Of a DNA stretch of 64,000 nt, positions 17,780 to 25,871 are shown in pieces. The notes beneath the pieces were generated by a model. That model searched no databases. It was not told the origin of the DNA and worked only from the letters and a program-made list of their open reading frames with translations. A program made the position numbers and the translations under genes. The stretch is from Steroidobacteraceae bacterium (GTDB taxonomy: Bacteria; Pseudomonadota; Gammaproteobacteria; Steroidobacterales; Steroidobacteraceae), in assembly GCA_025451845.1 (NCBI GenBank), contig JANWJS010000026.1, positions 1-64,000 on the forward strand, given 5' to 3'. The first letter of the stretch is position 1. Each line of letters opens with the position of its first letter.

Positions 17780-19741
17780 ATGATCCAATCTCTCCTTTCC
17801 CGCCGGGCGGCTGCCGTCCCGGTGCTGGCCGCGCTTTTCCTCACCCTCGCTCTCGAGGCTCATGCCGAGCCGCCCAGCGTCCCCACCCATCGGATCGACG
17901 GCACTCTCGTTTTCGACGGCATTCCACCGGCCGACCCGACGCTTGCCTCGCAAGTGGAACGGTACGAGGAGTGGCGGCAAGCTACCTTCCTGGACTGGCT
18001 GCCCGACGGCAGCATGCTCGTCGCGACGAGCTTCGGCGGGCAGAGCGAAGTGCATCGCGTCGCTTCTCCCTTGGGCATGCGCGAGCAGGTCACCTTTGGT
18101 GATGGCTCCGTCCTCGAGGCACGTGCGCCGCAAAGCGGCGCCGGTTTCGTTTTCGTCAGACAGACCAACGGTTACCCGCAGCTCTTCGAGTACTCAGGTC
18201 CCGGCGCGGCCCGCCAGCTCACGCAAGGCAATTACCTGCACGGCAGTCCCGTCTGGTCCCACGATGGCAAGCGCGTCGCCTTTTATGGAACCGACCGCAC
18301 CGGCGCCAATGATGACATCTACGTGGCCAACATTCCCGCGGCAACGCGCCCCCGGCTTGCGATCGCCGGCTCCACGGGCGACTGGCGTCCGCTCGACTGG
18401 TCGCAGGATGACAGCAAGCTGCTCCTGTTGAATACGGTGTCCCCGGAGAAAAGCGCGCTCTACGTCGCCCAGGTTGCAACAGGAGCCCTGACGCCGGTGG
18501 CCATTCCCGAGTCCCGCATCACCGCCGCGAGCTTCGCCGCCGACGGCGTCGGCTTCTGCCTGATCTCCAACGCGCAAAGCGATTTCGAGCAGCTTCTCTA
18601 TTTCAACCCCATCACGCATGTGACTCGCCGCGTTTCCGCCGACGTGCCCTGGGACGTGGAGACATTCGCGGTCAGCGCGGGTGGCCACTATGTTGCCTAT
18701 GTGGTGAATGACGACGGCCAGAGCCATCTGGCGGTTCTCGACACGCTGCGCAACCTGGAATTCAAGCCTCCCGGCCTGCAGGACGGACGCATATCGGGCA
18801 TCGGCTTCGACGACAAGGGCGAGAAGCTCGCCTTCTCCTACGAGTCGGCGCGATCGCCGCGCGATGTCTATGTCTACGACGTCGCGCAAGGCACGGTGCA
18901 GCGCTGGACGCACAGCGAGATCGGTCCTCTCGACCCCGCCAATCTCGCGGCGGCGCAGCTCGTTCATTATCCGACCTGGGACCGCTTTGGCCTGAGCCGG
19001 CGGACCCTGTCCGCGTATGTCTACCTGCCGCGCGGACCGTCGCCGTGCCCGGTCCTGATCATTCTGCCCGGCGGTCAGAATTTGCATTCGCAGTTCCGCC
19101 CGGGCTGGAATGCTTTCATCCAGTTCATCGTCAACGACCTCGGCTATGCCGTGATCGCCCCCAACGTGCGCGGCTCATCCGGCTACGGCAATACGTTTCG
19201 CGCGCTCGATGGCGGCAGGCTTCGCGATGACGCGGTGCGGGACGTCGGGGCGCTGCTGGTTTGGATCGGGCTGCAGCCCGGTCTCGACTCCCACCGCGTG
19301 GCAGTCATGGGCCATGCCTATGGCGGCTTTCTGGCGCTGGCTTCGCTCGCGACCTACAGCGATCACCTGCAGGGCGCCATCGACGTCGCCGGCATTGCCA
19401 ATCTGGTCGACTTCGTCGGCAACTCCCCCGCCGCCGAGCGCGCCCAACGCGCCGCGGAGTTCGGCAACGTACAGGATACTGACATGCGCGCCTTCCTGGA
19501 CCGCATCTCGCCGCTGGACAACGTCGCCCTGATCCACCGGCCCGTTTTTATCGTCCAAGGGCTGGATGCCCCCGGCTCCCGCGCCGCCGATTCCCAACAG
19601 CTCGTCTGGCGCCTGCGCTCGCAGGGCAATCAGGCCTGGTACCTCAGCGCCACCGATGCGGGCAACGACCTCACCACCCCGGCCGACCGGCAAGCCTATC
19701 TCGAGACCGCCGCCCAGTTTCTGCGAATGTTGGCCAAGTGA
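17780..19741 (+). CDS. S9 prolyl-oligopeptidase-like protein lacking the catalytic triad
   Basis: A 653-residue exported protein with a signal peptide ending near AHAEP, a beta-propeller region (about 40-400) and a C-terminal alpha/beta-hydrolase domain that aligns closely with S9 peptidases (VAVMGHAYGGFLALASLATYSD-type nucleophile elbow, then RISPLDNVALIHRPVFIVQG). All three catalytic positions appear changed: the elbow GxSxGG is GHAYGG with Ala513 for Ser, the Asp position after QG is Ala597 (with an Asp one residue earlier), and the usual EGH histidine is Asn629 (DAGND). The frame is intact over its full length, so this looks like a retained pseudoenzyme. A binding or inhibitory role is inference. 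Confidence 0.85.
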   Translation: MIQSLLSRRAAAVPVLAALFLTLALEAHAEPPSVPTHRIDGTLVFDGIPPADPTLASQVERYEEWRQATFLDWLPDGSMLVATSFGGQSEVHRVASPLGMREQVTFGDGSVLEARAPQSGAGFVFVRQTNGYPQLFEYSGPGAARQLTQGNYLHGSPVWSHDGKRVAFYGTDRTGANDDIYVANIPAATRPRLAIAGSTGDWRPLDWSQDDSKLLLLNTVSPEKSALYVAQVATGALTPVAIPESRITAASFAADGVGFCLISNAQSDFEQLLYFNPITHVTRRVSADVPWDVETFAVSAGGHYVAYVVNDDGQSHLAVLDTLRNLEFKPPGLQDGRISGIGFDDKGEKLAFSYESARSPRDVYVYDVAQGTVQRWTHSEIGPLDPANLAAAQLVHYPTWDRFGLSRRTLSAYVYLPRGPSPCPVLIILPGGQNLHSQFRPGWNAFIQFIVNDLGYAVIAPNVRGSSGYGNTFRALDGGRLRDDAVRDVGALLVWIGLQPGLDSHRVAVMGHAYGGFLALASLATYSDHLQGAIDVAGIANLVDFVGNSPAAERAQRAAEFGNVQDTDMRAFLDRISPLDNVALIHRPVFIVQGLDAPGSRAADSQQLVWRLRSQGNQAWYLSATDAGNDLTTPADRQAYLETAAQFLRMLAK

Positions 19742-19777
19742 GCCAAGATGTCGGTCAAGTGAGCGTCTGAAGTCGAC

Positions 19778-21313
19778 ATGTCGCTATACCTGCCTATAGC
19801 ATTCCTTTCACTTCAGGTCGTCGTGTTGACCTTCTTCCCGCCGTCGGTGACCGTACCCGCGGCGTATATCCTGATGGTGATCGCGCCCCTGCTTGCCGCG
19901 GTGGCGGCATTCCGGCGCGGGCGATCGCATGCTCCCTCCATCCGCTCCTGTTGGTACGCCATCTCATGGTCGCTTGCGATCTGGGCGGTGGCCGCCTGCG
20001 GCAATCTATGGCAGGAGATGATCCTGCGCCGCCCGGACGAGGTGAGCCGCTGGGCAATGCTGGCATTCAACCTGGCGGTGGTGCCGACCACCTTCATGCT
20101 GGCAAGCGACTGGCAATTGCGCGGGCGGCAGCTGTTGCGTGTGGTCGATGCGCTGGTGGCGCTCGCGCTGGGTTACGCGTACTTCCAATATACCTGGCGC
20201 ATGATCAACGCCCATGCGGGATTGATGGACGCGGGCGTGATCGATGTTGCGTGGCTGTTGGATCTGCAAAACCTGTACCTTTCGGCCGCTGGCTGCGCCC
20301 GCTGGTACGCGGCGGTAGATCGCGACGAGCGCGACCTGTTCCGCACATACGCCGTATACAAGCTGCTCTATCTGGTCATTGTCTTCGTCAACGACCATTA
20401 CTTCGCGCCCAATCCAGCCTTCGGCCCGCAATACGCCACGATCGTCACGCTGGCCTTTGCGGTGCTCGGCGGCTTCGCCTTGCGCGCCCCGTCGAGCTCG
20501 CCGGTGCGCTCCGTGACGTCCGTCGTGGTGAGCGCGGTGCGCAGCGGCAGTCCCATTCTGCTGGCGCTGGCATTGCTGGCGGCGTCATTGTTCCTGATTC
20601 GCGTGGATTACCCCTGGGGCTGCGCCGGTATCCTCATCGCCGTGCTCGGACTGGGCGTAAGAGCCACGCTGACCCAGGTACTGCAGATGGAACGGGGCGA
20701 AGCCCTGCAACGGGAGACCTCGGCGCTCAAGACCATCGCCTGGACGGATGCGCTGACTGGCATCCCCAACCGACTGTTCTTCACCGAGGCACTTGCCCGG
20801 CTTTGGCGTGGCGAGCGCAGTCGCGAGCGGCCGGCGATCCTGATGGTGGACATCGACCATTTCAAGCTGCTCAATGACCGGTACGGCCACCCCGCGGGCG
20901 ATGGCTGCCTGCAGGCGGTCGCCCAGGCTTTGCAACACGCGTTGACTCGTCCCGATGACGTGCTGGCGCGCTACGGCGGGGAGGAATTCATCGTCCTGCT
21001 GCGCGACAACCCGGAATCCGCCGTGCGGCTCGTGGCGGAGAGGTTGCGAGCCGCCGTGCAGAGCTTGGGCATCGGGAATCTGGACAGCCCCGATCGCGTC
21101 GTCACGGTCAGCATCGGCGCCGCCAGCGCAGAGCTCACCGACGAGAACACGGCCGTGCGGCTGGTCGAGAGCGCCGACCGCGCCTTGTACGAAGCCAAGT
21201 GCGCGGGGCGCAATCAGGTGAAATTGGCGACGGAGCCCGCCTATGATCCGGATGCCACCGACACCAGCATTACTGCTCGCCGGCGGCGCCTGTTGCTGGG
21301 AAGGAGACCGTAA
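19778..21313 (+). CDS. membrane-bound diguanylate cyclase (GGDEF)
   Basis: A 511-residue inner-membrane protein. Residues 1 to about 310 contain roughly eight to nine hydrophobic helices of no recognised MASE type. The C-terminal domain is a GGDEF cyclase making cyclic di-GMP from GTP, with the active-site GGEEF at 400-404 and an intact inhibitory I-site RxxD at 391-394, exactly five residues before it. TDALTGIPNRLFF and DIDHFKLLNDRYGH are also typical. No EAL domain is present. The C-terminal end overlaps the convergent histidine kinase by 44 bases. Confidence 0.92.
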   Translation: MSLYLPIAFLSLQVVVLTFFPPSVTVPAAYILMVIAPLLAAVAAFRRGRSHAPSIRSCWYAISWSLAIWAVAACGNLWQEMILRRPDEVSRWAMLAFNLAVVPTTFMLASDWQLRGRQLLRVVDALVALALGYAYFQYTWRMINAHAGLMDAGVIDVAWLLDLQNLYLSAAGCARWYAAVDRDERDLFRTYAVYKLLYLVIVFVNDHYFAPNPAFGPQYATIVTLAFAVLGGFALRAPSSSPVRSVTSVVVSAVRSGSPILLALALLAASLFLIRVDYPWGCAGILIAVLGLGVRATLTQVLQMERGEALQRETSALKTIAWTDALTGIPNRLFFTEALARLWRGERSRERPAILMVDIDHFKLLNDRYGHPAGDGCLQAVAQALQHALTRPDDVLARYGGEEFIVLLRDNPESAVRLVAERLRAAVQSLGIGNLDSPDRVVTVSIGAASAELTDENTAVRLVESADRALYEAKCAGRNQVKLATEPAYDPDATDTSITARRRRLLLGRRP

Positions 21314-22619
21314 CCGCTAGCCCGCGCCCCGCCGCGCTTTCTCCCAACTCCACCGCGGCTCCGTGCGCCGCCGCGATCGCCCTGACGATCGCCAGTCCCA
21401 GGCCGCTGCCCGGCGACCGCGTTCCCGGCCGGCGATAGAACCGATCGAACACCCGCGCACGCTCTTCCGGCGCAATCCCCGGGCCGTTATCCATCACCTT
21501 GATGACGGCCTGCGACGGCGTTGCGGCTGACCGTTCGACCGACACGTCTACTCGCCCCCCTGCCGGCGTATAGCGCACGGAGTTGTCCACGAGGTTTCTG
21601 ATCAGTGTAGCCACCGCCTCCCGCTCTCCGCGTACCAGTACCGACTGCGCCTCCGAGATCCCCAGGTCGATCTGCCGCGCATCCGCGAGCGGCACCAGCT
21701 CTGCCACGACTTCGCGCGCTAACTCATCGAGCGCGAACCGAGTGCGTGCCGGCTCTGCGCGCGGCTCCTGCCGGGCGAGCGCGAGCATCTGCTCGACCAG
21801 CCGGATCGCTCTCTGCACTCCCTCGGACAGCTTGCCCATCGCCTCGCCGCGCTCCGCCTCCGTTCCCGCCCGCGCCAGCGTGCCCAGCTGCAGATGCAGC
21901 GCCGTGAGCGGCGTGCGCAGCTCGTGTGCGGCATCGGCCATGAAGGCGCGCTCGCGGTCGAGAGCCGCGGTCAAACGCCCCAACAGGTCGTTGAGCGCGC
22001 TCACGAGCGGGCCGACCTCTTCCGGCAGTCGTTCGTCCGAGAGCGGCTCGAGCGCGTTGACCCGGCGCGCCTTCACTGCCTTCGCCAGCCGTTGCAGCGG
22101 TTGCAGCGCGCGACCCACCGCGAACCAGACGAGGAGCCCCAAGAGCGGCATCAGCAGCGCAAAAGGCGCCAGTGTGCGCAGGGCGAGCTGCGCCGCCTGC
22201 TGGCGGCGTGCGCTCATCGGCTGCGCCACCTGCACGACTTTCGTCGGCGAGACGGTGCCGTAGACCCGCCATTGCCCGCCAACGGTGTTGACTGTCGAGT
22301 AGCCGATCGCCGTGGAGTTGGGCAGCACCGCCTGCTCCGGGCCGATGTAGATCCGCCGGCCGTCGATCGTCCAGATCTGGACGACGAAGTCATAGGCGAC
22401 ATCGTTGGGTGGGATGGGCGTCGGAAATTGATACTCGACCGGCTGATCGCGCAGGAAGAGCGCCGTTTCCTTCAGGTGGTAGTCGAAGAACGCGTCCGCC
22501 TCCGCAAGAGCGTTACGGTACACGACGAGCCCTCCCGCCACGCCGACGAGCACCACGCCGCCCAGCAGCCACACGAGCAGACGCGCACGCAAGCTTGTCC
22601 GCAGCGAGATTGCCTTCAT
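21270..22619 (-). CDS. two-component sensor histidine kinase (QseC/PmrB-like)
   Basis: A 449-residue inner-membrane kinase. It has two transmembrane helices (about 13-34 and 150-168) bracketing a periplasmic sensor domain of about 115 residues, a HAMP region, the dimerisation/phosphoacceptor helix with H232 (DAAHELRTP) and an HATPase_c domain with N (NLVDNSVRYTP), G1 (DNGPGIAPEER) and G2 (GSGLGLAIV) boxes. The stimulus is unknown. It overlaps the upstream response regulator by 4 bases and forms a classical pair with it. Confidence 0.93.
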   Translation of the reverse strand: MKAISLRTSLRARLLVWLLGGVVLVGVAGGLVVYRNALAEADAFFDYHLKETALFLRDQPVEYQFPTPIPPNDVAYDFVVQIWTIDGRRIYIGPEQAVLPNSTAIGYSTVNTVGGQWRVYGTVSPTKVVQVAQPMSARRQQAAQLALRTLAPFALLMPLLGLLVWFAVGRALQPLQRLAKAVKARRVNALEPLSDERLPEEVGPLVSALNDLLGRLTAALDRERAFMADAAHELRTPLTALHLQLGTLARAGTEAERGEAMGKLSEGVQRAIRLVEQMLALARQEPRAEPARTRFALDELAREVVAELVPLADARQIDLGISEAQSVLVRGEREAVATLIRNLVDNSVRYTPAGGRVDVSVERSAATPSQAVIKVMDNGPGIAPEERARVFDRFYRRPGTRSPGSGLGLAIVRAIAAAHGAAVELGESAAGRGLAVTVSFPATGAAGEQ

Positions 22620-23275
22620 GCGGGCGGCACCCGATAGCCGACACCGCGCACGTTGCGGACGAAATCCGCGCCGAGCTTGCGCCGCAGCCCGTGAATGTGG
22701 ACTTCGACGGCGTTGCTCTCGACCTCCTCGCCCCAGCCATATAGACGCTCCTCGATCCGCGCCCGCGAGAGGATCGTCCCCGGCCTCTCCATCAGCAGCT
22801 GCAGCAGCGCGAACTCCTTCGGCGAGAGCGCGATCTCCCGGCCATCGCGCGTCACGGTGTGCGTGGCGGGATTGAGGGCCACGCCCAGATGCTCGATAGC
22901 GGGCGCCGTGCGTCCGGACTTGCGGCGCAGAAGGGCGCGTATGCGTGCCGCGAGCTCGTCCAGATCGAACGGCTTGACCAGATAGTCGTCGGCTCCGGCA
23001 TCCAGTCCCTGCACTCGGTCGGAGACGGCATCGCGTGCAGTGATGATGAGCACCGGAAGCTCCTGCCCATGCGCGCGAGCGGTGGCCAGGACCTCGAGGC
23101 CGCCCTTGCGCGGGAGCCCCAGATCGAGCAGCAGCAGGTCGAAGGCCTCGGTCCGCAGGACCTGGGATGCGCAGTCCCCGTCATGTACCCAGTCCACGGC
23201 GAAACCCTCGCGTCTGAGGCCCTCGCGGATCGCCTCGCCGATCATGGCATCGTCTTCTACGAGCAGCAGTCTCAT
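22616..23275 (-). CDS. OmpR-family response regulator
   Basis: A 219-residue DNA-binding regulator. The receiver domain has acidic pocket residues near EDD (7-9), phospho-acceptor D51 (LLLDLGLPRKGG), and the switch region TARD … VKPF. The C-terminal winged helix (LSPKEFALLQLLMERPG, VHIHGLRRKLG) is the OmpR/QseB type. The ATG at 23275 (MRLLLVEDD) is preferred over a TTG two codons upstream. It is divergent from rsmG with 23 bases between them, so both promoters must overlap neighbouring coding sequence. Confidence 0.93.
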   Translation of the reverse strand: MRLLLVEDDAMIGEAIREGLRREGFAVDWVHDGDCASQVLRTEAFDLLLLDLGLPRKGGLEVLATARAHGQELPVLIITARDAVSDRVQGLDAGADDYLVKPFDLDELAARIRALLRRKSGRTAPAIEHLGVALNPATHTVTRDGREIALSPKEFALLQLLMERPGTILSRARIEERLYGWGEEVESNAVEVHIHGLRRKLGADFVRNVRGVGYRVPPA

Positions 23276-23298
23276 GGCCAAGAGAATATGATCACTCG

Positions 23299-23925
23299 AT
23301 GCTTCAGCGTCTCGTACACGATGCCGCCGCTCTGGGCGTGGCGCTGACGGAGCACGATGCCGCCCGGCTGCGCCAGCTCCTCGAGGAGCTGGCGCGGTGG
23401 AATCGCCAGTTCAATCTCACCGGCATCGCCGACATCGAAGCCATGGTCAGTCATCATGTGCTCGACAGCCTGGCCGTTCATCGTCATCTGCATGGCGCCG
23501 CCATCGCCGATGTCGGTACCGGAGCGGGATTTCCCGGCTTGCCGCTCGCGCTGGTGAACCCGGAGCGACGCTTCACCCTCATCGACTCCAACGGCAAGAA
23601 GATCCGCTTCGTCTCACACGCGATGCGCACCCTGGGACTGATGAACGTGGAGCCGCTGCAGACGCGCGTGGAGACGATGCGCCCCGAACGGCCGTTCGAC
23701 ACCGTAGTGGCGCGCGCGTTCGCGCCGCTGCCGGAGCTGCTGGAAACCGTGGCGCCGCTTTGCGGCAGCGACACGCATGTACTTGCCATGAAAGGCAAGT
23801 GGCCCCAGGCCGAGCTCGATGCCTTGCCGCGACTCTGGCGGGTGGCCGAGTCGTACACCCTCGCCGTCCCCGGACTGGCGGAGGACCGCTGTCTCATCAT
23901 GCTGATGTCAGGCACCTCGCACTGA
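23299..23925 (+). CDS. rsmG: 16S rRNA (guanine527-N7)-methyltransferase
   Basis: A 208-residue SAM-dependent methyltransferase that modifies G527 of 16S rRNA. The SAM loop ADVGTGAGFPGLPLA and the WNRQFNLTGI N-terminal element are diagnostic of RsmG/GidB. In related bacteria it lies just before parA-parB; here two genes separate them. Three hairpins follow its stop. Confidence 0.95.
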   Translation: MLQRLVHDAAALGVALTEHDAARLRQLLEELARWNRQFNLTGIADIEAMVSHHVLDSLAVHRHLHGAAIADVGTGAGFPGLPLALVNPERRFTLIDSNGKKIRFVSHAMRTLGLMNVEPLQTRVETMRPERPFDTVVARAFAPLPELLETVAPLCGSDTHVLAMKGKWPQAELDALPRLWRVAESYTLAVPGLAEDRCLIMLMSGTSH

Positions 23926-23932
23926 CTTATTG

Positions 23933-23959
23933 GCGAAAATCGCTCCCGGCGATTTTCGC
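23933..23959 (+). terminator. hairpin after rsmG (11-bp stem)
   Basis: GCGAAAATCGC and GCGATTTTCGC form a perfect 11-bp stem with a five-base loop, eight bases after the rsmG stop. Symmetric A/T blocks suggest it can act in either direction between convergent genes. Confidence 0.7.
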
Positions 23960-23963
23960 GGCC

Positions 23964-23979
23964 AGCCGTACGGCTTTTT
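23964..23979 (+). terminator. short palindrome with T-run
   Basis: AGCCG-TA-CGGCT is followed directly by TTTT, a compact intrinsic terminator just behind the first hairpin in the rsmG direction. Confidence 0.5.
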
Positions 23980-23986
23980 CGACCTC

Positions 23987-24013
23987 GCGGCCCAGGGAGC
24001 GGCCCTGGGCCGC
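23987..24013 (-). terminator. 11-bp GC hairpin before the lrp 3' end
   Basis: GCGGCCCAGGG and CCCTGGGCCGC pair perfectly across a five-base loop. It sits downstream of the lrp-type gene on its strand and may terminate it; there is no clear U-tract. Confidence 0.45.
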
Positions 24014-24046
24014 TTGATGATTTGCTTTCGGTCCGAAGCACGGGAA

Positions 24047-24523
24047 TCAGGTGGGCCCACGGAGCGGGAGGGCGGTGGTCTCCTTGATCACCGACAGCGC
24101 GATGGAGGAATGGACCGATTGCACGCCCGGAAAGCGCGACAGGTGATCGAGGAAGAACGCCTCGTAGGCCTTGATGTCACGGCAGACGATGCGCAGCAGG
24201 AAGTCGGTCTCGCCCATCAACGTGTAGCACTCCAGGATCTCCGGATGCTGGCGCACCGCCTGCTCGAATCTGAGCAGCGCATCGCGTCCGTGGCCGGCCA
24301 GTTTCACGTGTGAGAAGACGAGCACGTTGAGCCCCGCTTTCTCGCGATCGAGCAGCGCCACTCGCTTGCGGATGACGCCCAGCTCCTCGAGCCGGCTCAC
24401 GCGCCGCCAACAGGTCGAGGCCGTCATGCCCAGCCGCTCCGCGATCTCTGCCGCCGAAAGGTCTCCATGATCCTGGATCAGATCCAGGATCCGCACATCG
24501 CCGCGATCGAGGTCCGCCTGCAT
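24047..24523 (-). CDS. Lrp/AsnC family transcriptional regulator
   Basis: A 158-residue regulator with an N-terminal helix-turn-helix (LSAAEIAERLGMTASTCWRRVSRLEELGVI) and a C-terminal RAM ligand-binding domain (VLVFSHVKLAG … YTLMGETDFLLRIVCRD). Such proteins sense amino acids. It is divergent from an amino-acid dehydrogenase gene, which is the likeliest target together with its own promoter. Confidence 0.93.
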   Translation of the reverse strand: MQADLDRGDVRILDLIQDHGDLSAAEIAERLGMTASTCWRRVSRLEELGVIRKRVALLDREKAGLNVLVFSHVKLAGHGRDALLRFEQAVRQHPEILECYTLMGETDFLLRIVCRDIKAYEAFFLDHLSRFPGVQSVHSSIALSVIKETTALPLRGPT

Positions 24524-24656
24524 TGCCCATCTCGCCCATCAAGCCCATGGTGAAATGAATGATTCACCGCGCCGCGCTAAAGGGCAACCTTTGTCACGCG
24601 CAGTGCAGGACCCGGCGGGTATCGTGGGCGCTCCCCGGTTGGCGGAGCTCGGTGCG

Positions 24657-25739
24657 ATGGACCTCTTTCAGATGCGCGACTTCGACGCCCACGAGCAGGT
24701 GGTGTTCGGCTATGACGCGGCTTCGGGCCTGCGCGCCATCATCGCCATCCATTCCACCGCCCTGGGGCCGGCGGCAGGCGGCTGTCGCATGTGGCCCTAT
24801 GCAACGTCCTGCGACGCGGTCGTGGACGCGCTCCGGCTTTCACGCGGCATGAGCTACAAGAACGCCATGGCCGAGCTGCCCTTCGGCGGCGGCAAGGCCG
24901 TGGTCATCGGCGATTCGCGGGACAAGACCCGCCAGCGCATGGAGGCATTCGGGCGCTGCGTCGACTCCCTCGGCGGACGCTACATCACCGCCGAGGACGT
25001 TGGGACGAGCACGACGGACATGGAGCATGTCGCTCGCGTCACGCGGTTTGTGAGCGGGCTCGCTGGGGAGTCGGCGCGCGGCACGGAGGCAGGCGGGCCG
25101 GCTGGCGGAGATCCGGGCCCCAAGACGGCGCTCGGCGTATTTCTCGGCCTGAAAGCTGCCGTCCGGTTTCGTCTCGGCCGCTCGAGCCTCGAGGGGCTCA
25201 AGATCGCGGTGCAGGGGCTCGGCGGCGTCGGCTATCCGCTCTGCCGGCAGCTCGCGGCCGAGGGCGCATCTCTTCATGTCGCGGACTCTCGCGTCGGCGT
25301 GGCGCAGCGAGTCTGCGAGGAGCTCGGCGCCCACGAAGTACCCGCGGAGTCGATTCTCTCGCAGGATGTGGATGTCCTGGCCCCGTGCGCCCTGGGCGCG
25401 GTGCTCGATTCGCGCTCGATCCCGGCCTTGCGCGCGCGGATCGTTGCCGGCGCTGCCAACAACCAGCTCGCGCGCGTTGAGGACGGCGAGGCTGTGACAC
25501 GCGCAGGGATCCTTTATGCCCCTGACTACGTCATCAACGCGGGCGGCATCATCAGCGTCGCCCATGAATATCGGGGCGGCGCGACTGCGGCCCAGGTGAG
25601 GGCGGAGATCGAAAAGATTCCCGGGCGCCTCACCGAGATCTTCGAGCGCGCCCGGCGCGAGGGCCGGCCCACGAGCACGATCGCCGACCAGATGGCACGC
25701 GAGCGGCTGGCGCGGGGCGCGCGCCGAATGGTCGCCTAA
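24657..25739 (+). CDS. Leu/Phe/Val dehydrogenase family protein
   Basis: A 360-residue NAD-dependent amino-acid dehydrogenase of the Glu/Leu/Phe/Val family, which oxidatively deaminates branched-chain or aromatic amino acids to 2-oxo acids and ammonium. Catalytic-lysine regions are seen in GPAAGGCRM and SRGMSYKNAMAELPFGGGKAV, and the NAD loop is VQGLGGVGYPLC. The ATG at 24657 gives the usual 360 residues and starts at the conserved LFQMRDFDAHEQVVF; an in-frame ATG at 24555 would add 34 residues with no family resemblance. Its divergent Lrp-type neighbour probably regulates it. Substrate preference cannot be read from sequence alone. Confidence 0.9.
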   Translation: MDLFQMRDFDAHEQVVFGYDAASGLRAIIAIHSTALGPAAGGCRMWPYATSCDAVVDALRLSRGMSYKNAMAELPFGGGKAVVIGDSRDKTRQRMEAFGRCVDSLGGRYITAEDVGTSTTDMEHVARVTRFVSGLAGESARGTEAGGPAGGDPGPKTALGVFLGLKAAVRFRLGRSSLEGLKIAVQGLGGVGYPLCRQLAAEGASLHVADSRVGVAQRVCEELGAHEVPAESILSQDVDVLAPCALGAVLDSRSIPALRARIVAGAANNQLARVEDGEAVTRAGILYAPDYVINAGGIISVAHEYRGGATAAQVRAEIEKIPGRLTEIFERARREGRPTSTIADQMARERLARGARRMVA

Positions 25740-25871
25740 GCCTATTTGTCCATTGGCTGGAGCGGACCTGCGGCCGTTCCAGCGAGCCTCTGCGGGTACT
25801 TGCCCGGTCCCGCGGGTGCGGCAGCGGCCCGCGCCTGCTTCCCGCGAGCTTGAGGCATGTACACTTGGCGC

